From Rutpela maculata (taxonomy: Eukaryota > Arthropoda > Insecta > Coleoptera > Cerambycidae): a DNA stretch of 64,000 nucleotides. Location of the stretch: positions 46,347,923 through 46,411,922 of the forward strand of contig OW386293.2 of the NCBI GenBank assembly GCA_936432065.2. The letters run 5' to 3'. A model generated the notes under the pieces. The model had not been told where the DNA came from and did no database searches. It worked only from the letters and a program-made list of their open reading frames with translations. The position numbers and the translations under genes are program-made. How positions within the stretch are numbered: position 1 is the stretch's first letter; each line of letters begins with the position of its first letter. Positions 45,770 to 56,154 of the stretch are shown here, piece after piece.

Positions 45770-47250
45770 CATGGCTTCCATATTGTGTGGTGGCCAGTGA
45801 ATGAAAAGTATGGATGAATTTTATTTTTTATACCCTCCTTGCAAAAGTTAGTGCCCATTTACTTGAAATCGATCGTATACGAGTTTGTTCGCTGTGGATT
45901 GTTTCAACTTGGACACCCTGTATATAGCCACTAATATTGACGAACCTGAGAAAAGGTCCCCTTTCTAAGAGACTACATTTTTTTAAAGTAGACATTTCGG
46001 TAATATATTTGTCCTGTGAAAAATTAACAATTAAAAACTTTAGTTGAACGATATTTTATTAATGTTTTTGGTGCCGGTTCATTACGAACTGAATCGCCGA
46101 GCAGGAAGTTGATTGTTTTTTGTATATCGCAAACCGGTTGACGATATAGAATAGTCGACCTATTTTCTTACCCAGCGGTAATGGGTCGCGGTCCTTGTCG
46201 CCCCCAGCAATGAAAGTTCACATTTACAATTTTTAGCCCATTATGACAACATTTTAAAGTTTGTTACACCGTACCATTATATAAAAGCCCGCTCTTGCAT
46301 TGAATAAATTCTCTAGTGAAAGACGATTTTGTAATAACTACATAACTATCATAATTAAATCGAGAAGGCTTTGCATAAAGGTTCTACTTTTGAGAAAGTT
46401 TTACGTTTCAAAACAAAACAACGAGCGCGCAACGGTGAAGTTTAATTTTTCTTTTGTTTTGTTGACTTTTATTTGTACGCATAAATGAAGTTGGGTCATT
46501 TGAAAATTTTAACACCGCCCTGCAAAATTGAGGAATATATTTTATATAAAAAGATGACATATCGAGCCAGTGGGACATTTTGAGACAAACGAAATACGTT
46601 TTTAAGTTTTCAACCTATATTTGTTAATTATAAAGCGGGGTTAAAAAGTATAATTATTGTTTTTAAATGGCTAATAACGTGTATATTCTAGACTCGTGTA
46701 AATTACATTTCGGCGTTCTCCTACCTTTAATACTCGAAATTAATAGCCGTGACATATGTGCGAACCTAGACATTGTGACTACCCAGCTGAATTGTTCAGA
46801 ATATGTAGCCGTTTTACAGCTTTAATAATAATGTAGATTCATTAAAGGGATCGTTAAAATCAAAATTTAAAAGGTACGATATGTATTTTTACCTACGATG
46901 CAACTGACCACACAAAAATTATTTCCAAGATCAGTTTTCAAAATATGTATGTTTATAATAATAGTAATTACCTCGTACTCATTTGGTGTCCTTCGTTGCC
47001 CGGTAAATGATATAAGGCAATAGATAGAGAAAGCAGGAGACTTATGCATATGGGTCGAAGTTCTTCCATCTATCTCCATCGCGTCGGGGAGGGAGAGGTC
47101 TCACTAGTTTGCAGTGTCTGTATGAGATAATGACATTGGATACAGATATTCGAACACTTGTCAGTAACAATTAACTAGCACAAGTGATTACAACGCATGA
47201 AATGGAGAACAAGCCACTGATAAACTAGATTACCAGAACTCGCGTCTGAT
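45770..47250. other. Unannotated 1.5-kb stretch
   Basis: No recognised gene or repeat with a partner here; short frames at 46300-46488 and 46867-47079 lack motifs. Confidence 0.4.
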
Positions 47251-47253
47251 CCT

Positions 47254-47913
47254 ATGCAAGCAGGTGTTCCTTTAAATCCCGAGGAAGATAGAGGACTTAA
47301 AGCTAAAATCGCCAAGGTGGAGCGTGAAGATCTGAGGCGGTATATGGACAAACCGATGTACTCTGTCTTTTATAAACATCTACGAGATAAGGAATGCCTG
47401 ATGACTTAACATTTGCTTTCCTCGAGCTATGCAAGCAGGTGTTCCTTTAAGGCCTGAGAAAGATAGAGGACTTAAAGCTAAAATCGCGAAGGCAGAGTGT
47501 GAAGATCTGCTGAGGCGGCATATGGACAAGCCGATGCACTCTGTCTTTTATAAACATCTACAAGATCAAGGAAAGCCTGAAGATAGAAGACTTAAAGCTA
47601 AAATCGCGAAGGCAGATCGTAAAGATCTGCTGAGGCGGTATTTGGACAAGCCGATGCACTCTTTTATAAACATATACGAGATCAGGGAATGTCTGATTAC
47701 TTGACATTTGCTTTCCTCAAGTCTCTGCAAGCAGGTGTTCATCTAAGGCCTGAGGAAGATAGAGGACTTAAAGTTAAAATCGCGAAGGCAGAGCGTGAAG
47801 ACCTGCTGAGGCGGTATATGGACAAGCCGATGCAATCAGCCTTTTATAAATATCTACGATATCAGGGAATGTCTAATAATTTGACCTTTGCTTTCCACAA
47901 GTCGACAGGCTAA
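47254..47913 (+). repeat. Four tandem coding units within the LINE C-terminus
   Basis: Units start near 47254, 47429, 47575 (shortened) and 47723, with periods of about 120-175 bp. Each carries GAAGATAGARGACTTAAAG, AAAATCGCGAAGGCAGA and GATATGGACAAGCCGATGCA-like words. Relatives have this segment once, so this is a local amplification that preserved reading frame within some units. Confidence 0.85.
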
Positions 47914-48615
47914 ATCATATATCTAATCTTAATAGATATAAGGTCAGAGGTTGAGGGTTTTGTGTTGGCGTGTCAAGATGTAATAGGAAGTACTCGAATA
48001 TACCGGAGTGCTATTCTAAAGGAAAATGTCTAAACTGCATGCAGGACCTGTAATGACAATTTGAGACTTCTAATACACCTCCTCTTGGCATATCTCGTTA
48101 ATGCAGTATCATCCTATACCACCAGACACGACGCACGCAGCTCTTAGGGTGTTCTACCATATTAGGTACGCTTATGGCATCGTGACAAAAATCGGGTCAG
48201 CCGTAAAGAACAGCAAGTGTAGGTTAAATTGGAATTATTCCTTCCCAATAACCAGAAAAAAATACCACCAAGCCAGATGGTCCTTCTGGATTTAATTGAA
48301 AATGAAATGTATGTCATTGAGTTCTCGTGTCCAGCAGAGGGAAATGTTACAAGAAATCCAAAAAAAAAAAAAGATAAATACAAAGACTTTCGAATTAAGT
48401 AAAATATATCCAGGTTTTGCAATTAAATTGGTGGCCTTGATAATTGGCAGTATTGGTGGTATCAGACTGTCTTGTCTTAAGGAATTCAACACCATTGCGG
48501 TCTGTAGATTGGTGTCACGTCACTGGGGTAGTCAAAATGCAAAAGACAGCTTTGCTGGGTTCACTCCGTAATGGTGAGATCGCACGAGATGTTTTAGGAA
48601 TCGCCAACAGTTATC
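47254..48615 (+). pseudogene. Dong/R4-like LINE, C-terminal region with internal amplification
   Basis: The order matches the post-RT half of R4/Dong-type LINE proteins: repeated units with DLLRRYMDKPMHSVFYKHL and LTFAFLKS (47254-47913), then SEVEGFVLACQDVIG (about 47945), a degraded zinc-finger area, ALRVFYHIRYAYGI (about 48150), CRLNWNYSFPITRKK, then the restriction-like endonuclease with PD near 48281, LLDLIENEMYVIEFSCPAE, DKYKDF, and LVALIIGSIGGIR ending near 48615. Several frameshifts and stops are present. The endonuclease nicks target DNA for target-primed reverse transcription in active relatives. This copy is dead. Confidence 0.75.
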
Positions 48616-48639
48616 TTATAGCCATTGTTTGGGATGAGA

Positions 48640-49090
48640 CTGGAAGGCTAAAATGCCAAAATGAAACTTCTAAATTTTACGTTTGAGCAAAAAAAATTCT
48701 GTCTGTCGGTCGGTCTCTGTAATTTTTTTGAGCGCACGATTACTCTGGAACTGTTTATGATATTGACCTGAAATTTGGTGCACTTATGTATTATAACGAG
48801 ATCTGGAACTAAATTATATTTTGATCTAATTCCGTTGAAAGGTTCGGAGGTAAATGGGGGTCAACGAGAGTAAATAGGTAAATCAAGCAAGTAGAAGTCC
48901 ATAAAATTAGAATTTAGCCAAGGTCTCAAAAAATTTGTTGGCATCAGTCACCCCACCATCACCTCCACCCTATTATTAAAGGAGGTAAAAATAAAATTGG
49001 GGTTTAGTGTGTATACAAGAACCAAGGGCCTCAATTTTTTTTCTGTCATTAGCCACTTTCTCTACCATCCCCAGTACCACCCCAGCTACT
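48640..49090 (+). repeat. Interspersed repeat family 1, copy 3
   Basis: Same landmarks and order as 14523-14925 and 23622-24045. It starts directly after the Dong-like remnant. Confidence 0.7.
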
Positions 49091-49094
49091 ATGT

Positions 49095-49900
49095 GACATC
49101 ATTTTATGGGTTTTTGGGGTAGACGATTTAAAATATTATAAAGTTCTTTCGTTGTAAGAGACTTGGATAGGAAATCTGGATGTGGAAATAGTGATTCTTC
49201 GGCAGCGGTTCTTTATAAAAAAAAATAATTGCCGAGAGTATTTCATTTTTGAGGTAGACATTTTAAAAAATAAACTGCTTTTTTAAATTTAATTCTAATC
49301 TTCAATATCAGTTACAATTACCGTGATCAAACAACTTATGTCACGGCAATTACTGCATATATTAAAATACTTTTTGTAATTGCAAGGACAATTTCTACTA
49401 GTCATTTTTACAGTTGCAATAAGAAGTTTCAATATTTATATATTATCTAGCACATTCGATAAATACATTGTTTTTCAATTATCAACTAGTCAGACGAATT
49501 AATTTCTTTAATAAGCTAAATTTACATTTGACCATATGCCCTATAAATATTATGTTGGAAGTGGGTCGTAAAACTTAAAGTTCTTATTTAAATTTTGTCT
49601 ACTTCTAAATAAGAAAAATGTTTAAATATCTGGTCATATGACTTATTGTGCCAATATATGCAAAGAAAGAACTTATTTCCCAAGTAAAGTAAATCATGCT
49701 TATTTGCGTTTTTGTTATTAAACAAAAGTAATTATTAGTTTAGGTTAACATTTTTTTTCAGAATTTTATACATTGTTTTAAGAGTACGACGTTTTCAACC
49801 ACTGAGTACTTGTAAAATTAAAAGTCTCTTGAGTTGGTCCCAGTATTTCCTATATGAGCCGGGTAGTCTGCTGTTTCCAGATTTCAACATGTAAATATTT
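49095..49900. other. AT-rich spacer
   Basis: Nothing recognised. Confidence 0.4.
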
Positions 49901-49904
49901 TTAT

Positions 49905-50110
49905 GCAGAAATTGTTTACCTTCACAAATAAAACTAACAAATCACTGTCATCGCCAACAAAAACAGTGCTGGGATTCTTCTTGGACTGTGAAATTGCAGT
50001 ATCCACAATTAAAATCATTTGTGGCTTGAAGAGCAACAATTTCTTTTTCTTGTAAATACTTCTTTAATTGATCCATGAATAGTTTTTTGTCATCATTACT
50101 TGTGAGAAAG
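49905..50110 (-). pseudogene. PIN-like domain fragment of multi-copy insect protein
   Basis: Minus strand: LTFLTSNDDKKLFMDQLKKY, then LQEKEIVALQATND, a one-base shift, then ILIVDTAISQSKKNPSTVFV and GDDSDLLVLFVK. The motif D-x-x-I...VGDDxDLLVLL is the acidic-core pattern of PIN/FEN-like folds in uncharacterised multi-copy insect proteins, where A(D/N)DAD precedes it. Here the first Asp pair is degraded. About 65 residues remain. It may be a relative of the fragments at 27256 and 41908; that link is inferred. Confidence 0.55.
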
Positions 50111-50399
50111 TCAGTCTGTATTATTTATATTAATAATAATTCTGCGCAAACATACGTATGGAAATACAGATCCAATCGATGGTATAAACAGAATTTCTTT
50201 TAAAGAATGACTTAATTTTCGAATAATCGAAAGTAAAGAAGTTTTTCGTCTTGTGTCTATTCTGGGCATATAGTATAGTTGGTTTTCAGACTTTCGCAGG
50301 TGTAATATGATGTGTTACTCGATTTTCTTGTGTATTTCGGTGAGTTTGGTATGCCTCTAAGCAGAGATTGTTTAAGCGACGTTTCGGTATAATTACATC

Positions 50400-50643
50400 T
50401 AGAGATGAGTTGCTATTTAACAACCTGTTATTTTATACCTGTTATTTGTAAATAGCATTAACAGACTGTTATTTCTATTCGAAAATAACAGGTGAGAAAA
50501 TAACAGATAAGCAGTTGCGGTATGCGCATGCCAGTACTTCTCAGCGATCTGTTATTTTTAAACTGTTATTTTAAACTGTTATTTCAAAATAACAGTAGCA
50601 GCTTAAACTGTTGTTAAAAAATAACTGCTTTTACCCATCACTA
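50400..50643. mobile_element. hAT-type MITE, 244 bp, 8-bp TSD
   Basis: The termini TAGAGATGAG and CCCATCACTA are imperfect inverted repeats, flanked by a perfect ATTACATC duplication (50392-50399, 50644-50651). The interior repeats AACTGTTATTTT many times in both orientations. Confidence 0.88.
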
Positions 50644-50744
50644 ATTACATCTGCCATCTTCATGTTCTTGCTGATAGCTATCTACTGCTGCTTCTCATTG
50701 CTTGAACTGAACTGAAATGAACAGAAATGATCTACACAGTGGTG

Positions 50745-50916
50745 GGGCTGTTCTATATTTAGAGTATACTATTCACTGGCATGAATATAGGACATTTAAT
50801 CACCTGATATGGGTTTAAAATTAACCGAAATAACCGGTAAAAAAATAACTGATAATTATCATGTATTTTTTTCTCATTATCCGATTAACTGGCTAATCGA
50901 TATTGCAAACGCTACT
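50745..50916. mobile_element. Decayed right end of the 37362-38750 hAT family
   Basis: It shares TTAACCGAAATAACCGGTAA, TAATTATCAT and ATATTGCAA with 38600-38750 in the same order. The left end is missing. Confidence 0.7.
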
Positions 50917-50919
50917 AGT

Positions 50920-52300
50920 TATTAGTTTCCCACGTGCGCCCTTCGAAGATCCAAAATTATTTGCTATTTTAGTCTAAAAATCGTTATTTTCTTTATTTTT
51001 TCTTTATTCTTTTTTTTTAAATACCGGTCTCCCCGATGATTGTACGGTGCACAGTGGCACGAATAACCAGTATAAGGTACGGACCTTTTTGGACAAAAAA
51101 TCTGAAACAGAGTTTTTCGAAAAATTAAAAATAAACGAGTTATTTACAAAGATGCATGACCACGTCCGGTGTATCAGATAGTCCGCCCGAAAATAAAATC
51201 GTAAGTCTGAAATCACTCCGCTGATGTTTCACCCTTCTCGAAAAAGTCTCTATTTTGGTAATAAACGAAATTATCTATAGGTGTCCAAAAAAAAATGAAG
51301 ATCTATAAATATTTGTCCGATTTGCATTTACTAAATAACAATATAACCGATGCCCATTCTGCATATCAAAATGTAGGTTAGCTTATAAAGTAAGTTTATG
51401 CCGAAATCGGCTCTCTTACGTTTTTGAAAATTAAATAACGAGTATTTTATAACAAGATCATTCTTTTTTTTCAGTTTTACGCAGCGAATTTATTAATTTC
51501 GTTTCGAGTAATAAAAACGTCATAAACTGGTAGTATTCCTATCCAGCAAAAAATATGGGGCGGCACTTAAATAGTTAAATTTTGTGGCTTTTCTGCCTAT
51601 TTTACCATGGTCTGTTTTTACAACGACCACTTTTTAAACCACACCGCATGATACGCGTTGGCGTACATGATTAATATCAACCACCAGACACTTGTTTTAT
51701 GTGAGTCGTTCAGTATTTTACCACACTTTAACATCAATAAATAAACGGATTTACATGGAACTATCCATAGTCGTGACTTCGGCATAAACCTGTGCGCAAA
51801 TTATACACCCGACTAACTTATTATTACATAAAATCGATCTAAAACCAACATCCTGGAGTAAATCTCACGGTGAGGCAACGTTTCACAGTCGTTGACATAA
51901 ATTACCTCGGACCATATTGTTGAATATCAAAGTGCATTTTTCCTCCCAACTTTTTTCAATTTTCCACTCGCTCGAGCATGATATTTAGGAGTAAAGAAGT
52001 TTATGTGAATTATTATATTGTCAAGTTTATATATTATGGCGAAAAAATGTTTAAAAACAGTATTATTATTACAGGCAGGTCTAAACGCTCTAAGCCCAAG
52101 TGGCGTAACTTTTGTGACTGAATCATTATAAACTAGTCACAGTGAAATGCGCATCACTCATTGAAATAGCTACAATTTCTTAAATTTGTGAGATATTCAC
52201 TTCGAACTAACCCTGTTTAATGTTCAGACAACAAAAAATATAGCACATTTAAAAAAAACTATATTGGTAATCATAGAAAAATTAAAAAGCAAAATAACCG
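50920..52300. other. Unannotated 1.4-kb stretch
   Basis: A polypyrimidine-CAG at about 51465-51474 has no convincing exon after it. No repeat partner found. Confidence 0.35.
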
Positions 52301-52740
52301 TCAACGATAAGACTTCATAATCCACATAAACGTATCGAAACAACAAGATTTATAACAAATATGTCCACCTCTGGCTTTCAGAACATCAGCACAGTGTCTT
52401 AGCATTAAATCTATCAATCGACGGATCAAATCTTGCGGATATTGTCTCATTCCTTTTGAAGTTGCAGAACTTATACTTGAAGATTTTTCTGCTTGTTCTC
52501 GACCGTGTAATCTCAGTCCCAAAATACCCCAAAGGTCACGATAAGATTGAAGTCGTGACTGTTGGCTGGCCATTTCATTACATCAGGATTTTGCTAATCG
52601 AGTATGAGGTCTTGTATTGTTTTGCTACAGAATGAAATTGGGACCTTCCTGATTGACAAATGGTTTGGAGAATTTCATCAGTGTATCGTCTGGCCGTTGG
52701 TGTTTCATTTTCAAAAACACGCAACGCTGTCTATCTGCTT
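52301..52740 (-). pseudogene. Tc1-like transposase remnant
   Basis: The minus reading gives GPNFIL, a stop, QNNTRPHTRLAKS, a break, WPANSHDF, then LQSYRDLWGILGLRLHGREQ and YPQDLIRRLIDLMLRHCADV, ending KARGGHICY. This corresponds to the second catalytic Asp block (QDNARPHTA), the WPA-SPDLNPIEH-LW block and the C-terminus of Tc1 transposases. The third catalytic residue region is damaged. Frameshifts lie near 52575 and 52600. It is inactive; no TIRs were found around it. Confidence 0.8.
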
Positions 52741-52744
52741 GAAC

Positions 52745-53450
52745 TTATTCAACTCCAAATCATGACGGACCCACCTCCAAAAGCCCTCACTTTTCTCACC
52801 GTCTATACTCTCAAACGTCATTAGAATAAAGAGACAATCTGGATTCTAGAATTACCGTAACATGTAATACTCAATTAGGCATTTTCCTAATAATTAAGAG
52901 GAGGGGGTAATTTGTCCGCCTTTTTGGCTTAGTTCAAATAAATGTTGCATTTTTCGTATATTTCGTCGTTTTGGAAAGGGAGATCTATCTATCATTAACT
53001 AGTGTTTAGCGCCTTCTTCGGCGTTTCAAAACGCTCCAATTAGTTGACTTAGTTGTCGAGAAAGAAATCTGCTATACTTTTAGTGGTCGAGGTGTGCAAT
53101 AGAGACCTCAGTGTTATGTTAAAATTCACTCTCGTTCACTTATGGTTTTTTTACACCTTATCTAAAACTTCCAAATCCCACCTTATCAAAATCGTGTAAA
53201 AAGCAATTACCACAAATTGTTTTAAAAACTATTTTCAATAGCGAATGTGTATACCTATTATATGACGAATATTTAAAAAAATGGGCTTATTCAGATAATC
53301 CTGTTTGTTAATATATCCAACGTAAAATAAATAAGTAATAATCTAATACTATAAGTCAAATGATAAAACTGTTCATGGAGTGTGTATTCGATTTCTAATA
53401 CCGATAAGGAACCAATCTAACAAAATTGACGCTTTAGCAAATCGATTTTT
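52745..53450. other. Spacer
   Basis: Nothing recognised; the 69-codon minus frame at 53417-53626 is a shadow of the LINE remnant to the right. Confidence 0.4.
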
Positions 53451-53454
53451 CTTG

Positions 53455-53471
53455 ATAATAATAATAATAGG
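53455..53471. repeat. TAA microsatellite, 5' junction of LINE remnant
   Basis: Five TAA/TAG units stand directly before the Dong-like coding remnant. Confidence 0.75.
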
Positions 53472-53484
53472 CAAATATAGGCCA

Positions 53485-53812
53485 ATAAACCTGATATAGT
53501 CCTCCTCGACCACCAAATCAGGACAGTGTTTGTTATTGAGTTCTCCGCTCCAGAGGAGCGGAGGAGGAAAAACGGACTAAATATCGAGATCTTCTCTTCG
53601 AACTCCGCAGACTCTATCCAGACCACACTGTTCAGCTAGTGGTATTGATTATAAGATCCCTCGGTGAGGTGAGGCATACACTGCTTTCGGAATTGAAGAC
53701 GATACCGGCATGCCGAAACTCGGCAGAAATCTTAGTCGGAAGCATGCAGAAGGCCGTTATACTTGGTTCGTTACACCTGCTCAGAGAACACGATTCGCAG
53801 ACCCAGTGATCA
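53485..53812 (+). pseudogene. Dong/R4-like LINE, endonuclease C-terminus
   Basis: The plus reading gives NKPDIVLLDHQIRTVFVIEF, SAPEERRRK, one frameshift near 53574, then KYRDLLFELRRLYPDHTVQL, VVLIIRSLGEVRHTLLSELK, TIPACRNSAEI, MQKAVILGSLHLLREH and a TGA at 53810-53812. PDIVLLD is the catalytic PD..D region of the restriction-like endonuclease in R2/R4-type LINEs. Only about 110 codons remain, a 5'-truncated copy. The same C-terminal block occurs at 48270-48615 with different residues, so the two copies are different lineages or old. Confidence 0.85.
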
Positions 53813-53829
53813 CTGAGTCTATATAGTCC

Positions 53830-55300
53830 GTGTCAAAGTTGCAAAAACCCCAAAAGTGCAGGGGTAGCGACCAAACAAACCCGTTTTCGAGGACGGTCAA
53901 CACGGGTGATAGTTGCGCGGTCCCTACCCCCCTCGAACTACCCCCTAAATGCAAAAAACCACTCCTTTTTTCGATTTCTCGTTGTCAGGCATGCGAGGAC
54001 TTGTTGGATCGAGTTTCTATTAAGGAATCTGAATATGTCCTGTAAAATTTCGCAACAAGACATCCTAACGACCCACGGGGGTTGAAACCACCCCCTGTCT
54101 CAATGCCGAAACATGCAAAAAACATCCAAACGTGCTGAAAATTGTTTTCCACACCCCTAAATGCATAAAACCATCCCTTCTTCCCATTTTTAGTTTTCAG
54201 TCATGCGAGGACTCGTTGAATTGGATTTTTTTTTTTGAAGAAACTCAATATGTCCTGTAATATTTTGCCACCAGACATTCTAACGACCCCAGAGGGGTTG
54301 AAACCTGAAGTATCCCTCAAGGAGAAGAAGGTATCCCCCGTTTTCAAGGGTGGAGAACACGATAGTTGCATCAGTTTCTCTCTTAGTTCTCAAAAACTAC
54401 CCTTCCATGCCCAAAACCATCGGTTTTTCTTATAGTGAGATCACAAGCGCTCAATGGATCAGGTTTTCTAGGGAGAGAAATTTTTTTATTGCAGCTTAAA
54501 AGGAGTTTGATAGAACGGGCTATGCGCATGTATATCGTGTATGTACATAGTCCACTTTTTTATTATATATTATGTACATGATTTTTATTCTTATTCTAGA
54601 CATGCGTTATATATTACTGTTATTAAATTTTAATGTATTCTTCGGTGTTTACAAATTAAATCATAGAGAGAGGGAGTCGTTTTCCTCTTACGCGGCCTCC
54701 ATACAGCGATCCAGCGAGGACCGACGCACAAAATATGTTCCGTAGCCGTCGGTTGTGTATTCTCGGCATATACTTTCCATTTGTTACGTCCTCAGTATTG
54801 AGGACCCTTGAGAAATATAATTAAATGCAATATATATGGATTAAGGACTAACTGTACTCATACGTACGTATTGGAAAACCCCGATCCAACCAGTCCTCGC
54901 ACGCCTGAAACGAAAAATGGGAAAAATTAGTGGCATTATGCTGGTTGGAGGTGGGAGTCTAAATAATATCAGCATCTTATTCCCCGGCCTTGAAAACGTG
55001 TAGAAAATAATTTTTAGCATGTTTGAATGGTTTTTGCATGTTCCGGTATTGATGGAGGGGATGGTTTCAACGGGACATATTGAGTTTCCTCAAAAATAAC
55101 CGATCCAGCAAGTCCTCGCATGCCTGACAACGAAAAATCCGAGGAAAAATCGTGTTTTTTTGCGTTTAGTGGTAGTTCGAGGGGGGTAGGGACCGCGCGA
55201 CTATCACCATCGTTGGCCGTTCTCGAAAACGGTGAGATAGTCATGTTTGGTCGCTACCCCTGCACTTTTGGGGTTTTACACTTTTTTTTGCAAGTTTCGT
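53830..55300. mobile_element. Foldback element with repeated arm units
   Basis: The arm at 53830-54060 (GCAAAAACCCCAAAAGTGCA, GTCCCTACCCCCCTCGA, GGCATGCGAGGACTTG) is inverted at about 55065-55290. Additional direct copies of the inner unit (CATGCGAGGACTYGTTG, TAACGACCC..GGGGTTGAAAC) lie at about 54060-54470 and, inverted, at 54880-55060. The centre carries no transposase. It lies between the stop of the LINE remnant and the next TAA tract. Confidence 0.75.
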
Positions 55301-55336
55301 ATGAACTAACAGTGTAGGGAGTGGTCTCTGGTATTA

Positions 55337-55356
55337 CAAAAAATAATAATAATAAT
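55337..55356. repeat. TAA microsatellite
   Basis: About six TAA units (AATAATAATAATAATAAG) between the foldback and a further LINE-like fragment. Confidence 0.8.
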
Positions 55357-55389
55357 AAGTGGGCTAAAAGCCCTAGTTGGAACAGACAC

Positions 55390-55515
55390 GCACTGCTTAC
55401 AAAGATCTCCAAATAGAAGTTAGCAAAAAGTGGAATGTAAAGACCACAGTCGGGTCAGTAATCGTAGAAGCCCTTGGAACTGACAACAAGGTCATGATCG
55501 TAGTCTACAACAATT
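55390..55515 (+). pseudogene. LINE C-terminal fragment
   Basis: A short reading, EVSKKWNVKTTVGSVIVEAL then GTDNKVMIVV, resembles the last domain of LINEs of the R2/R4/NeSL type (x-W-x-VK-x-x-V-x-P-VVIGALGT-x-x-K). One stop (LQI-stop-KL) and a short span limit certainty. It is followed by TATAATAATAAAA, compatible with a 3' TAA tail. Confidence 0.45.
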
Positions 55516-55519
55516 TATA

Positions 55520-56085
55520 ATAATAAAAAAAAATACGTAACTGATGACGAACTGTCAATCTATTCTGTGAATTGAGATTTCCTTTTAAGCCGTCAACATT
55601 ATTTTAGATCTTATGTCTTAATATAATTAAGAAAATTATACTTATAATATTTGATTCAACATTTGTAATATACTAGCTACTCGACTTGACCTCGCCTGCG
55701 CTTCTCCTGATTACGCCGCCATATTAGAGCCGCCATTTGAAATTTTTCAATTTTCTGATTTCTTGAGGGTTTAAGATTAGCGCCTATATACTCGCAAGTT
55801 TCTAGCACGTTTGGAAGAATATTATGCCGTTTAGATGGAACACATCGCCATCTATCGGAAAAATAAAATTTTACAAAATTTTCATCAGATTCAAGTGGTT
55901 ATAGAAGGCGCTATAATTAGAGGGGTTGGTCCCATATGGAAGGTAACTGAATAAGCTCTATTTTGCCTCAGAAATTGCAATATTATGTGCATTTAAAGAT
56001 GATTGTTTATAACAAATTCGGAAAAACATACATTTTTTTAAAATTGGGTTTTTTCGGTTGTAAATAAATATAATTGATTGATTGA
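55520..56085. other. Spacer ending in a LINE-type (TTGA)n tail
   Basis: GGTTGTAAATAAATATAATT followed by TTGATTGATTGATTGA (about 56055-56082) looks like a LINE 3' end; the same GGTTGTAAATAAATATAAT occurs at 58537. No coding sequence is seen. Confidence 0.45.
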
Positions 56086-56154
56086 TTGATTTACCAGCGT
56101 GCGGTAGGCATTGCTGTCACTCCCAGGGTTATACAGCTGGGCCTGCCACGTCCA

